From positions 1 to 34,899 of the forward strand of contig CADAVL010000005.1 in NCBI GenBank assembly GCA_902791335.1: a stretch of DNA of 34,899 bases. The letters are read 5' to 3'. This DNA comes from Oscillospiraceae bacterium. GTDB lineage: Bacteria > Bacillota > Clostridia > Oscillospirales > Acutalibacteraceae. Under the pieces are notes generated by a model. The model was given only the letters and a program-made list of their open reading frames with translations, searched no databases and was not told the origin of the DNA. The position numbers were made by a program, and so were the translations under genes. How positions within the stretch are numbered: position 1 is the stretch's first letter; every line of letters begins with the position of its first letter. Shown here one piece after another: positions 8,777 to 16,807 of this stretch.

Positions 8777-8844
8777 ATAACAATCATTTTAACACATCTT
8801 TTGCATAAAATAAATACAAAATATATTTATTATGAGGTGTATTT

Positions 8845-9045
8845 ATGGCTACAAAGAGCGTTTCGATCCGAATCGAAGAAGAAATGTTGAAAAAACTCTC
8901 TTATATTGCCGATTATGAAGGCCGCAGTGTAAACAGTCAGGTGCTTGTTTTGATCAGAGAAAATATCCAAAGCTTTGAAGAAAGCAACGGCGCGATCGAC
9001 GGCAGTATTAATCCCACCTTAAACGTAAAACCCACCAAAAAATAA
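8845..9045 (+). CDS. Arc/MetJ-type ribbon-helix-helix protein
   Basis: 66 aa with a GAGGTG ribosome site. KSVSIRIEEEMLKKLSYIADYEGRSVNSQVLVLIRENIQSFEE fits the ribbon-helix-helix fold: one beta strand (residues 4-10) and two helices, with the G-R-S-V-N turn before helix two. The C-terminal 16 residues are polar and probably disordered. Such proteins are dimeric DNA-binding regulators, and many are antitoxins or autoregulators. No toxin lies next to it; the divergent neighbour is the SLOG-like protein. A terminator follows directly. Confidence 0.75.
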   Translation: MATKSVSIRIEEEMLKKLSYIADYEGRSVNSQVLVLIRENIQSFEESNGAIDGSINPTLNVKPTKK

Positions 9046-9063
9046 CCGAATATATAAAAGGAA

Positions 9064-9100
9064 AGCGCTCCGGTTCAACCTTAACCGAGGCGCTTTTTTG
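9064..9100 (+). terminator. Terminator of the ribbon-helix-helix gene
   Basis: The stem AGCGCTCCGGTT / AACCGAGGCGCT (one mismatch) has a 7-nt loop and runs into a T6 run 20 bp after the stop codon. Confidence 0.85.
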
Positions 9101-9104
9101 TTGT

Positions 9105-9175
9105 CAAAAAAAGCGCAAAGGGCAAAATCACAGAATCTTTTGTTTTATCAAAAGACGCTGAATTCTGCCCTTTGC
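9105..9175 (-). terminator. Terminator of the MMPL/heptad-protein operon
   Basis: GCAAAGGGCA (9115-9124) pairs with TGCCCTTTGC (9166-9175), with an inner TCTTTTG/CAAAAGA hairpin. On the minus strand the structure ends in a T7 run. It lies about 200 bp past the end of the heptad-repeat gene. Confidence 0.65.
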
Positions 9176-9233
9176 ACTTTTATAAATGGGGTACGAAATA
9201 AAAGGAGAAATCAAAGTAAAGAATTTTTATCAT

Positions 9234-9281
9234 GGGCTGACGAGCGCCGGATTCGTCACGGAGTTCAACGCTCGTCGGCCC
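9234..9281. repeat. Intergenic inverted repeat
   Basis: GGGCTGACGAGCG and CGCTCGTCGGCCC form a 13-bp stem with one wobble around a 22-nt loop that has CCG/CGG inside. No T run follows, so it is not a standard terminator. The core GCTGACGA recurs in other intergenic stretches of this window. Confidence 0.55.
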
Positions 9282-9375
9282 AGCCGCTCGACCGTCGGCA
9301 AAGCTTATTCGCTAAGGGTTGTTACCCACGGTGAAAAGCAATTCCTCGGCCGAATGCTATATTTTTTAAAACCGC

Positions 9376-11601
9376 TTATTCGGCTTTGTCGTCGGGTTCC
9401 ACGCTGTCGGTTTTATAAATGAACTTCACGCTGCCGTCCATATCGTCGGCAATGCCGGAATAGGTGCGATAGTTCTTGGAAACCTTCTGAATGGCGCGCA
9501 GGCGCTCAAGCAAAGAATCTACGTCGCCGCTGAGCGATACCAAACGACCCACGCCCTCGCTGTTGAACTGCTTCAAGCCGGAGGACAGCTGCATTGCACC
9601 GTTCGTCAGCTTTTTCACGCCGTCCTTGAGCGTGCCGGTAGAACTGTTGAGCTTTGACGTGCCGGCATAAAGCTCGTCGGCACCGCCGGAAAGGCTCTTG
9701 GCACCGTTGGAGATCTCACCAATCGCGTCGGCCACGGTGTTGGCGCCCTTGGAAAGCTTTTTACTGCCCTCGTAGGCGGCGGTGGCACCGTTGGTATAAT
9801 CCACCACGCCCTGATAAAACGTGCCGTAGGTATCCAGCTGTTTTTGTGCGTTCTGAATGGTGGGGGTAAGCGTGTTGATCGCAAGCATTAAGCAAAGCTT
9901 GTTGGATTTTTCCGTTGCCTTTTTATCGGCTGCGGCAGCCTGCACTGCGGCGGCGGTCTTTGCCATTTCGGCGGCGGTATTAATGTAGCTTACCGCGCTG
10001 CCGCCCTTTTGCTGAGCCAAAGCCGTGCAAAGCTTTGCCACAATTCCGGCGTCCTGCTTGCTGTAGCCCTGCGCGAGCATTCCGGCATACACCGTGGGAT
10101 CGGGTGCAATGCTGTCGTTGGCCATCACAGCCGAAACCGTGCCTGCTGTGGTGAGCATTTCGGACGTTTCTTTCATTGCCGTGTCGGTGTCCTTGCCTGC
10201 GGTCACCTTGTCGTAGATCAGCACCTTTGCGGCCGGTCTGTAGTCTTCGGGTACGGCGGCAAGCTTGGAGTCCATCTCTTTGGAAGCAATGGCGATCAGC
10301 TGCGCCTGCTGCTCGGCCGTCGGGTTTTTCAAAAGGGCATTTAAAACCTTATTGTAGTTTTTAATGGTCAGCTTTTCGGTGGTGATCCCGTTTTCTTTCA
10401 GCTGAGAGGAAACCTGCGACAGCAGGGTGTTGTAGACCTGCTCGGCACCGCCGGTCAAAGCGCTGTTGTTCTTCGTCAATTCGGAAAGACCGTTTTGAAG
10501 ATCCTTTGCGCCGCCGGTCAGATCGGATTTTTTGCTGTTCAGTGTACCGGCACCGGTGGAAAGCTTCTTTGCACCGTCGGAAAGCGCTTTGGCGCCGTTG
10601 TTGAGCTGTTTTACACCGGAGATCAGATCGTCGGATTTATTCAAAAGGGTATTGAGGCCGTTATAAAGCGCCGAGGAGCCGTCCATTAATTTGGTCATGG
10701 CGTCGGTAAGCTCGCTCATGGAATCCTTCAAATCGTCAAGGTCGCTCACGTCGTCGAAGTTCACCGAGTTAAAAAGCTCGTTGCTTGCCAGCGTCATGGT
10801 GGTGGCAAGGGTGAATTTATCGGCTTTGGCGCTGATCTCTACATAATCGGGAATATCCAGCTTGTCGCTGTCAAGATTCAGATCTTCGCGAAGTCCCGGA
10901 AGCGCCAGACCCATTACAACGGTGTGGTTGCCGTCGTTGATCAGCTTGCCGTTGGTCACTTCCACCTCGCTGAAATGGTCGTTGTCCAAAATCAGACCGG
11001 TGAGCATTAAAAACGGCACATAAATTTTCTCATTTCTGCCGCCGATCTCCACGTTCTCATACAACGTATTTGTATAATTGAAGCGCAGCTTTACATCGCC
11101 GGACTTGCCGCGAATTTCGTCGGCCGAAACTTTTTTGCCGTCGAGATAATACTCCACACCGAGGGTTACGGGCAGCGGTTCGCTTGACGTGCCCTGATAG
11201 CAAATATCCGCGCCGTCGGTCGTCCAGACCTTCATGTCCTTGCCGTTCATGGTGTAGCCTTCGTCGCCGTTTACATTTTCAATGTTTTGAAGGTTGCTTT
11301 TATCGGTAACCTCTCCTTTGGTTCCTGCATTTTTGAGCCAGTCGCTCACAATGATTTTCTGCGCCGTACCGTCGGCCGAAGCGATGACGTAAACCGTTTC
11401 GTCCTTGCTTACGCTCAAAGCCTTATCGTCGGTATCTTTGGAGGAAACCGTGGCCGATCTGTCGGCTTTGTCCGCGGCGGCCTTGTCGGCAGTTCCGTTG
11501 CCCACCGCGCAAACGCCCAAAGTGGAAGCTAAAAACAGCGCGGAAAGCGAAAGGGAAATTACGCGTCTTGATTGATTTTTAAGATTTAGAAAGCGTTTCA
11601 T
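9376..11601 (-). CDS. Secreted/anchored heptad-repeat protein, partner of MMPL transporter (YhgE-like repeats)
   Basis: 741 aa, starting 11 bases after AAAGGAG, seven bases past the MMPL stop. An N-terminal signal or anchor (SLSLSALFLASTLGVCAVG) precedes an extracytoplasmic body. Residues about 280-380 and 610-690 contain repeated LxxGAxxLxxG heptads (for example VKQLNNGAKALSDGAKKLSTGAGTL). These are the X-X-X-heptad pattern of YhgE/Pip-type proteins and predict a long helical rod. The middle (about 390-590) is Ala/Lys-rich and helical. Unlike classical YhgE there is no C-terminal membrane domain; the end is charged. Co-transcription with an MMPL permease suggests an extracytoplasmic accessory subunit for lipid or peptide export. 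That role is inferred. Confidence 0.75.
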   Translation of the reverse strand: MKRFLNLKNQSRRVISLSLSALFLASTLGVCAVGNGTADKAAADKADRSATVSSKDTDDKALSVSKDETVYVIASADGTAQKIIVSDWLKNAGTKGEVTDKSNLQNIENVNGDEGYTMNGKDMKVWTTDGADICYQGTSSEPLPVTLGVEYYLDGKKVSADEIRGKSGDVKLRFNYTNTLYENVEIGGRNEKIYVPFLMLTGLILDNDHFSEVEVTNGKLINDGNHTVVMGLALPGLREDLNLDSDKLDIPDYVEISAKADKFTLATTMTLASNELFNSVNFDDVSDLDDLKDSMSELTDAMTKLMDGSSALYNGLNTLLNKSDDLISGVKQLNNGAKALSDGAKKLSTGAGTLNSKKSDLTGGAKDLQNGLSELTKNNSALTGGAEQVYNTLLSQVSSQLKENGITTEKLTIKNYNKVLNALLKNPTAEQQAQLIAIASKEMDSKLAAVPEDYRPAAKVLIYDKVTAGKDTDTAMKETSEMLTTAGTVSAVMANDSIAPDPTVYAGMLAQGYSKQDAGIVAKLCTALAQQKGGSAVSYINTAAEMAKTAAAVQAAAADKKATEKSNKLCLMLAINTLTPTIQNAQKQLDTYGTFYQGVVDYTNGATAAYEGSKKLSKGANTVADAIGEISNGAKSLSGGADELYAGTSKLNSSTGTLKDGVKKLTNGAMQLSSGLKQFNSEGVGRLVSLSGDVDSLLERLRAIQKVSKNYRTYSGIADDMDGSVKFIYKTDSVEPDDKAE

Positions 11602-11607
11602 AATAGC

Positions 11608-13695
11608 TCATTCTCCTTTATTCGTATTTACCTTGAACCCCATACTTGTTTTAATAATTACTTTATCCAGCAGCATAAACATGGCCGGTAACACCAATAT
11701 TACGCTGAACATACTTACAATAGCGCCGCGTGCGAGCAGACCGCACAGCGAGCTGATAATATCAATATCCGAATAAACGGCTACGCCGAAGGTTGCGGCG
11801 AAGAAGCCCAGTGCACTCACGATAATGGAGGGCATAGAGGTTCTCAGCGCGGTGGTCACGGCCTCCTGCTTGCAAGCACCCAAAGAGCGCTCGCGTTTAT
11901 AACGGGTGGTCATCAAAATCGCGTAGTCCACCGTAGCACCCAGCTGAATGGTGCTGATACAAATTGGCGCGATAAACGGCAGCGACTGGCCGAGATAGGC
12001 CGGAATACCGAGGTTGATGAAGATTGCCACCTCGATAAGCGCCACCAAAATCACCGGAATGGAGATACTCTTTAACACCAAAAGAATGATAATGAAAATT
12101 GCCACAATGGAAATGGTATCCACAATCTTGAAATCCTTGTCGGTAATTTCAATCATATCCTTGGTGCAGGGACCCTCGCCGATCAGCATGGCATTTTTAT
12201 CGTAGCCTTTAATGATCGTGTTGATCTTGTCAATCTGCGCGTTGGCCTCGTCGCTGGCAACGCCGTATTCGGAATTAATAAGCATTAAACCGTAACGGTC
12301 GCTTTCCAGAATTTCACGAATAGAATCCGGAATGATCTCTTTCGGCACCAGCGTGCCCACAACCGATTGCAGACCCAACGTGTAATGAACGCCGTCCACC
12401 TTGTCGATGCTGTTCATCATGGCTTTGGTATCCTTTTGAGAAAGATCCTTGTCATAAAGCACCATGTGGGTGGTGGAAACATCGAATTTTTCTTTCAGCT
12501 TTGTGTTGGCAATCATAAACTGCATATCTTTCGGTAGTGTGTTTGCCATATCATAATAAAGCGTATCGTTGGTTTTGGCATATCCGAGGTAAGCCGGCAC
12601 AACCGCCACCGCAAAGATGACCAAGAACACCCAGGCGTGCTTTACAATGAAAGCGGAGGTCTTTTTCATCTGCGGCACCAGCGGACGGTGCATGGTCTTT
12701 TCGAGCAGCTTGTCGCAAACCAAAATCAGGGACGGCAGAACCGTGACGCAGGAAATAACGCCCAGCACAACGCCCTTTGCCATAACGATACCGAGGTCCA
12801 CGCCCAGTGTAAAACTCATGAAGCAGAGCGCCACGAAGCCTGCAACCGTGGTAATAGAGCTGCCGATAACAGAGGAGAACGTCGCTTTAATGGCGTGCGC
12901 CATGGCGCGCTTTTTATCGCCGGAATACCGCTCCTTTTGCTCTCCGTAGCTGTGCCACAGGAAAATGGAGTAGTCCATGGTAACCGCCAGCTGCAACACC
13001 GCCGCCAGCGCTTTTGTGACATAGGAAATTTCGCCCATGAGCACGTTACTGCCGAGGTTGATGACAATTGCAATGCCGATGTTAATTAAGAATAGGAACG
13101 GAATGATCCAATTGTCCATGAAGACCATCATGGTGACTGTAGCGCAAAGCACAGCCAACGCTACATAGATCGGTTCTTCCTTTTCGCAAAGGTCTTTTAA
13201 GTCGGTAACCAGTGCGGACATACCGGAAACAAAGCACTGCTTGCCGGAGATCGAACGGATATCCTTGATCGCCTGCATGGTTTCATCGGCCGAAGTAGAG
13301 GTATCAAAGAATACCGCGATCACTGTGGAGTCACCGGAATTGAAGGCGTCATAGATCTTGTCGGGCAAAATCTCCTTCGGTATGGAAAGATCCGCAAGGC
13401 TGTCGTACCAAAGCGCGGTCTCCACATGATCGACCTTTTCAATTTTTCCGCGCAGAGCGGAAACGTCCTTGTCGTCCATACCCTCCACAACCACAAAAGA
13501 AAAGGCACCTTTGCCGAAATCCTCCAGCAAAATGTCCTGACCCTTGATGGTTTCAAGGTCTTTCGGAAGGTAGGTCAGCATATCGTAGTTGATACGGGTG
13601 GTAAGTATACCGAAAACCGACGGTATCAACAGCAAAATGCTGAGGATGAGGATCAGCACGCGGTGCTTTACGATCCCCTTTGCCATTTTAATCAT
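11608..13695 (-). CDS. MMPL/RND-superfamily membrane transporter
   Basis: 695 aa preceded by GGGGTG. The topology is the doubled RND plan: helix 1 at about 13-33, an extracytoplasmic domain to about 175, a five- to six-helix bundle at about 176-330, then a repeat with helix 7 near 345, a second external domain, and a terminal bundle from about 530. Each bundle carries the Asp-Tyr pair of MMPL proteins (MDYSIFLWHSY and VDYAILMTTRY), probably the proton relay. MMPL proteins export lipids, siderophores or peptides. The substrate here is unknown. The heptad-repeat protein follows in the same operon and a TetR regulator lies upstream, so expression is probably inducible by a ligand. Confidence 0.9.
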   Translation of the reverse strand: MIKMAKGIVKHRVLILILSILLLIPSVFGILTTRINYDMLTYLPKDLETIKGQDILLEDFGKGAFSFVVVEGMDDKDVSALRGKIEKVDHVETALWYDSLADLSIPKEILPDKIYDAFNSGDSTVIAVFFDTSTSADETMQAIKDIRSISGKQCFVSGMSALVTDLKDLCEKEEPIYVALAVLCATVTMMVFMDNWIIPFLFLINIGIAIVINLGSNVLMGEISYVTKALAAVLQLAVTMDYSIFLWHSYGEQKERYSGDKKRAMAHAIKATFSSVIGSSITTVAGFVALCFMSFTLGVDLGIVMAKGVVLGVISCVTVLPSLILVCDKLLEKTMHRPLVPQMKKTSAFIVKHAWVFLVIFAVAVVPAYLGYAKTNDTLYYDMANTLPKDMQFMIANTKLKEKFDVSTTHMVLYDKDLSQKDTKAMMNSIDKVDGVHYTLGLQSVVGTLVPKEIIPDSIREILESDRYGLMLINSEYGVASDEANAQIDKINTIIKGYDKNAMLIGEGPCTKDMIEITDKDFKIVDTISIVAIFIIILLVLKSISIPVILVALIEVAIFINLGIPAYLGQSLPFIAPICISTIQLGATVDYAILMTTRYKRERSLGACKQEAVTTALRTSMPSIIVSALGFFAATFGVAVYSDIDIISSLCGLLARGAIVSMFSVILVLPAMFMLLDKVIIKTSMGFKVNTNKGE

Positions 13696-13768
13696 TCAAT
13701 CACCCCATTTATGATTTCTGCTACTATTTTAGTCACCGCAAGGGGAAATTGGAATAGGTAAAACAAAA

Positions 13769-13793
13769 GCAGTGTACAAAATTTGTACACTGC
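13769..13793. promoter_or_regulatory. Perfect palindrome, TetR operator candidate
   Basis: GCAGTGTACAAA and its exact complement TTTGTACACTGC flank one base. On the minus strand the TTGTAC within it is followed after 17 bp by TATTCC, so it may overlap the -35 box of the MMPL promoter. The tetR gene is adjacent. A weak terminator for tetR is the alternative reading, since TTTTGTTTT follows on the minus strand. Confidence 0.6.
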
Positions 13794-13896
13794 TTTCAAT
13801 GTGTCTGATTTTTGGGCAGACCGCAAAAAATGCCCAAATTTTATGGGATTGGCAAAAATTCAAAAAAGTAAAGCCGACCGACAAAGTATGTTTTGC

Positions 13897-14472
13897 CTAT
13901 CTTATGATCTCAGAAATTCCTTTCGGCTCCTTGGTCAAAGCCGCCAGAATGTTGCCTTCCAAAAGCTCGCCGAGCTTTTGAATGGTGGTTTTCGGATCCT
14001 CGGTCATGCCGCACTCGATCCAATCCATAGTGATGCCGCACAGGCCGCAGGTATAAAAATTGCAAACCAGTTCGCAGTCATCGGAAGATACCAAGTGTCC
14101 CTCGGTGGCTTTTTTTACAAACCGCACCATCACCTCTTTTGCAATATCCTTTAAATACTGCTCCAGCTCGTCGCGGCAGTTGGAATGATAAAGGTGCAGA
14201 ATGATCTTTTTATTGGAAAGCGCAAACTGCGCCGCCGCAATAAAGCCGTCCTGCCAGGAATCCGGCTCGGTGTATTCCGAAAAGATCCGCTCGGTTTCGT
14301 TGCGTAAAATGGTTTTTACCACCGCGCGGGTGTCCTCAAAATGATAGTAAAAGGTGTTGCGGTTAATCCCGCACGTGTCGGCAATATCCTTTACGGTGAT
14401 CTTATCCAGTCGCCGCTGTTCCAAAAGCTCCAGCATGGCGCCGATAATTGCCCTTTCGGTAAGGGTTGCCAA
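13897..14472 (-). CDS. TetR/AcrR-family transcriptional regulator
   Basis: 191 aa from a TTG codon eight bases after AGGAGG; no ATG with a comparable site is available. The N-terminal helix-turn-helix is clear (ITVKDIADTCGINRNTFYYHF around 24-45), with the TFYYHF recognition-helix signature of the family. The C-terminal helical ligand-binding domain resembles the TetR_C_7-type group common in Firmicutes. It lies directly upstream of, and in the same direction as, the MMPL transporter operon, with a 25-bp palindrome in between. It probably represses that operon and perhaps itself. Its ribosome site overlaps the end of gtrA, so the two are co-transcribed. Confidence 0.88.
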   Translation of the reverse strand: MATLTERAIIGAMLELLEQRRLDKITVKDIADTCGINRNTFYYHFEDTRAVVKTILRNETERIFSEYTEPDSWQDGFIAAAQFALSNKKIILHLYHSNCRDELEQYLKDIAKEVMVRFVKKATEGHLVSSDDCELVCNFYTCGLCGITMDWIECGMTEDPKTTIQKLGELLEGNILAALTKEPKGISEIIR

Positions 14473-14487
14473 AAAATCAGCCTCCTT

Positions 14488-14889
14488 TTATTCCGGATCG
14501 TGCTTTTCCAAAAGCCCCTTCCGTGTGAGAAAATTATAGACGAGCACCACGGCCGTGGCGCCCAATTTAACCAACAGATAGTGAAACGACAGTACCCCGG
14601 TGCCGAGCCACATAATCAATTGGTTGATACCTAATCCGCCTGCACTCAGTGCGGCAAAAAGCAGAAATTCGAGCCACTTACTGCCGCCGCGGCTTTGAAA
14701 CACATAACGCATGCTTAAAAAATAGTTCAGCACGGTGGAAAGTGTAAAGGACAAGCCCGACGCAAGCAGAACCGGCATTTGAAAGACCTCGCGAAACAGC
14801 GCCAAAAGGCCATAGTCGAACAAAAAACAAATGCCGCCCACAAAGCCGAATTTTACAAGCTGCCAAAAAAGTGCAAAAAGCTTTTGCAT
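14488..14889 (-). CDS. GtrA-family small membrane protein
   Basis: 133 aa with an AGAGG ribosome site. Four hydrophobic segments (about 9-29, 37-57, 74-95, 102-122) and the motifs FGFVGGICFLFDYGLL and LNYFLSMRYVF are characteristic of GtrA proteins. These are thought to help flip undecaprenyl-linked sugars for cell-surface glycosylation. No glycosyltransferase lies beside it here. The stop codon overlaps the ribosome site of tetR, suggesting one transcript, though a functional link to the exporter operon is not evident. Confidence 0.85.
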   Translation of the reverse strand: MQKLFALFWQLVKFGFVGGICFLFDYGLLALFREVFQMPVLLASGLSFTLSTVLNYFLSMRYVFQSRGGSKWLEFLLFAALSAGGLGINQLIMWLGTGVLSFHYLLVKLGATAVVLVYNFLTRKGLLEKHDPE

Positions 14890-15138
14890 TCTTTAAAAAC
14901 CTCTTTTATGGTGTGTGCCCGTCTTTCGGCTGGCTCTCGTCAGCCTTGGCAAACAATGAAAATTAAGAATCGGCCGCACGCGGCGGTCGTTGCTTTTTTT
15001 AATCGGTGGTTTCCGCTGTTCATTGTATCATAAATTTTTGTTAAAATCAATGAACAGACTTTAAAATTCCCGAACGAAAGCGCAAATTTTTCGTTCGGGT
15101 TTCGGTGCGGCCGCACTTTCTTGAAGCCGCCGAAAGGC
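14890..15138. other. Intergenic region upstream of gtrA
   Basis: There is no gene. A hairpin CCCGAACGAAA / TTTCGTTCGGG lies near 15068-15099. The motif TCGTCAGC occurs near 14930. No good promoter for gtrA was identified. The cloverleaf elements follow. Confidence 0.35.
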
Positions 15139-15268
15139 GGAAGATTATCCCCCTCGCGCCGTGCGGTGTTTTTCCAAAAAAGGGAAAACACCGCACGGGC
15201 GTCCCCGAAACGCCCGACGGGCGGTTCGGGGCATCCGCCGAAGGCGGCGGCGCGCAGGGGGAGCTTCC
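15139..15268. repeat. Cloverleaf palindromic element C1
   Basis: The outer arms are GGAAG...CCCCCTCGCGCC and GGCGCGCAGGGGG...CTTCC. Three hairpins are inside: 15159-15198 (CCGTGCGGTGTTTT with complement), 15203-15231 (CCCCGAAACGCCC / GGGCGGTTCGGGG) and 15235-15247 (CCGCC-GAA-GGCGG). Bases 15235-15260 are identical to 21102-21127 in element D, while the other two hairpins differ in sequence. Confidence 0.8.
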
Positions 15269-15397
15269 GGCTTCCCTGCGGCTAAGGTGCTTTGCTCCGT
15301 CTTTTTCTTTCCTGCCAAAGCACAAAAGCAGCGAAATACCAAAACAGGTTTTGTCAGTCTGTCCGTTCGGCTTGCCACTTCTTTTTTTAAAATCTGC

Positions 15398-15519
15398 GAA
15401 TACCGACAGCGCCCTTTCGCGCGTTTGGCGTTTTTTAAAAACGCCGTGCGGGGCGAACCGTTTCGGTTCGACCCGTGTCGCCTTCGGCGACAACGCGCGA
15501 AAGGGCGCTGCCGGTATTC
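15398..15519. repeat. Cloverleaf palindromic element C2
   Basis: This is the clearest copy. The 28-bp outer arms at 15398-15425 and 15492-15519 have a single mismatch. The interior is filled by three hairpins: 15427-15445 (GGCG...CGCC with T/A stem), 15454-15470 (CGAACCG-TTT-CGGTTCG) and 15477-15491 (GTCGCC-TTC-GGCGAC). This is a four-way junction in outline. Confidence 0.85.
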
Positions 15520-15586
15520 ACAGGGCTTTTAAGCTGTCACAAAATGCCGCCCGAACCGCAAAAAATTCCACGCTGAAAATCGGCTT

Positions 15587-15630
15587 AAAAAAAGCCCCCA
15601 AAGCGCCGTTTTTCTCACGCTTTGAGGGTC
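15587..15630 (-). terminator. Terminator of the citrate-to-2-oxoglutarate operon
   Basis: On the minus strand GACCCTCAAAGCG pairs with CGCTTTGGGGGC and is followed by T7, about 40 bp after the isocitrate dehydrogenase stop. Confidence 0.85.
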
Positions 15631-15667
15631 TTCAATGGTTTTTATTGCAAAAAGCAACCGTCGCCTA

Positions 15668-16807
15668 TTAGAGCTTTTCCAACAAATAGCTTGTAAATTC
15701 CTTGCCGGTTGCACCGTCACGGTCGCCGGTGATCACCACGCGTTTTTCGGTTTCGGTGCAGATATCCAGCGCTTTTTTCAGCCGATCGGCCTCGTCGGTC
15801 AGCGAAATATGCCGCAGCATCATTTCGGCCGCACGCATTAAGCTTTGCGGATTGGCATAGTCGCCGAGCCCCTCCTCCAGCATTCTCGGCGCGGTGCCGT
15901 GAATGGCTTCAAACATGGCGTAGCGGTCGCCGATATTGGCACTGCCGGCCGTACCGACGCCACCTTGCAGCTGCGCGGCTTCATCGGTGATAATATCACC
16001 GTAAAGATTCGGCAGCACAAACACCTGAAATTTTGAACGAATGGCCGGATTCACAAGGTTGGCCGTCATAATATCAATGTACCAGTCCTCAGCGTGAATG
16101 TCGGGATAATCCGCCGCCACCTCGTGCGCGATGGCAGAAAAACTGCCGTCGGTCTTTTTCATAATGTTGGCCTTGGTCACAATGGCTACCTCGGTTTTCC
16201 CGTTTCTTTCGGCGTAATCAAAGGCCGCGCGGCAAATTCTTTGCGTACCTGCTTTGGTGGTCACCTTAAAATCCATGCAAAGCTTATTTGGAATTTCCAC
16301 ACCGCGGCTGCCGAGCACGTATTCGCCCTCGGTGTTTTCACGGTAGAAGATCCAGTCAATGCCCGCTTCGGGAATGGTGACCGGCCGCACATTGGCATAA
16401 AGATCCAGCTCGCGGCGTAAGGTGACATTGGCACTCTCCATGGTGCCGCCTTTGGGCGTGGTGGTGGGGCCTTTGAGCAGTACGTCGCACGCCTTGATCG
16501 CCGCGAGGGTGTCGCCCGGCACGGCCTGTCCCTTTGCCAGTCGGTTTTCAATGGTCAGACCCTCAATGCGCCGAAGCTCTATGCGGCCTTTTTTGATTTC
16601 GTCTTTTAAAAGATGCTCTAAAACGGCAACGGTTTCCTCGGTGATGATGGGGCCGATCCCGTCACCGGCGGCAATGCCGATGACGATTTTATCCATTTTT
16701 TGAAAATCCTTTGAAGGCTCGCCCTGCTCCATGCGGTTTTCGCGTTCCAGCTGTTCGCTCAAAAGCATGCGGAACTGCGCGACCGCCGCTTCAATATACT
16801 CGTTCAT
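15668..16807 (-). CDS. icd: Isocitrate dehydrogenase (isocitrate/isopropylmalate dehydrogenase family)
   Basis: 379 aa. The start overlaps the aconitase stop by four bases and follows AAAGGAG, giving an N-terminal extension of about 38 residues before the conserved IVIGIAAGDGIGP strand. Family signatures are GGTMESANVTLRRELDLYANVRP (substrate phosphate/carboxylate site with the S-x-N-x-x-L-R pattern of isocitrate enzymes), FYRENTEGEY, NLYGDIITDEAAQLQGG (metal-binding aspartates) and MFEAIHGTAPR (cofactor loop). It should oxidatively decarboxylate isocitrate to 2-oxoglutarate. NAD versus NADP preference cannot be decided safely. Aconitase and a Re-citrate-synthase-like gene upstream make isocitrate a better substrate assignment than isopropylmalate; no leuCD or leuA regulatory-domain gene is present. 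Confidence 0.88.
   Translation of the reverse strand: MNEYIEAAVAQFRMLLSEQLERENRMEQGEPSKDFQKMDKIVIGIAAGDGIGPIITEETVAVLEHLLKDEIKKGRIELRRIEGLTIENRLAKGQAVPGDTLAAIKACDVLLKGPTTTPKGGTMESANVTLRRELDLYANVRPVTIPEAGIDWIFYRENTEGEYVLGSRGVEIPNKLCMDFKVTTKAGTQRICRAAFDYAERNGKTEVAIVTKANIMKKTDGSFSAIAHEVAADYPDIHAEDWYIDIMTANLVNPAIRSKFQVFVLPNLYGDIITDEAAQLQGGVGTAGSANIGDRYAMFEAIHGTAPRMLEEGLGDYANPQSLMRAAEMMLRHISLTDEADRLKKALDICTETEKRVVITGDRDGATGKEFTSYLLEKL

Noticed and set aside
8801-8829. Promoter TTGCAT-17-TATTTA for the ribbon-helix-helix gene
   Set aside because: The transcription start would fall on the ribosome site, leaving too short a leader.
15105-15671. 188-codon open frame on the plus strand
   Set aside because: It spans elements C1 and C2 and the operon terminator; frames open on both strands are expected in GC-rich palindromes.
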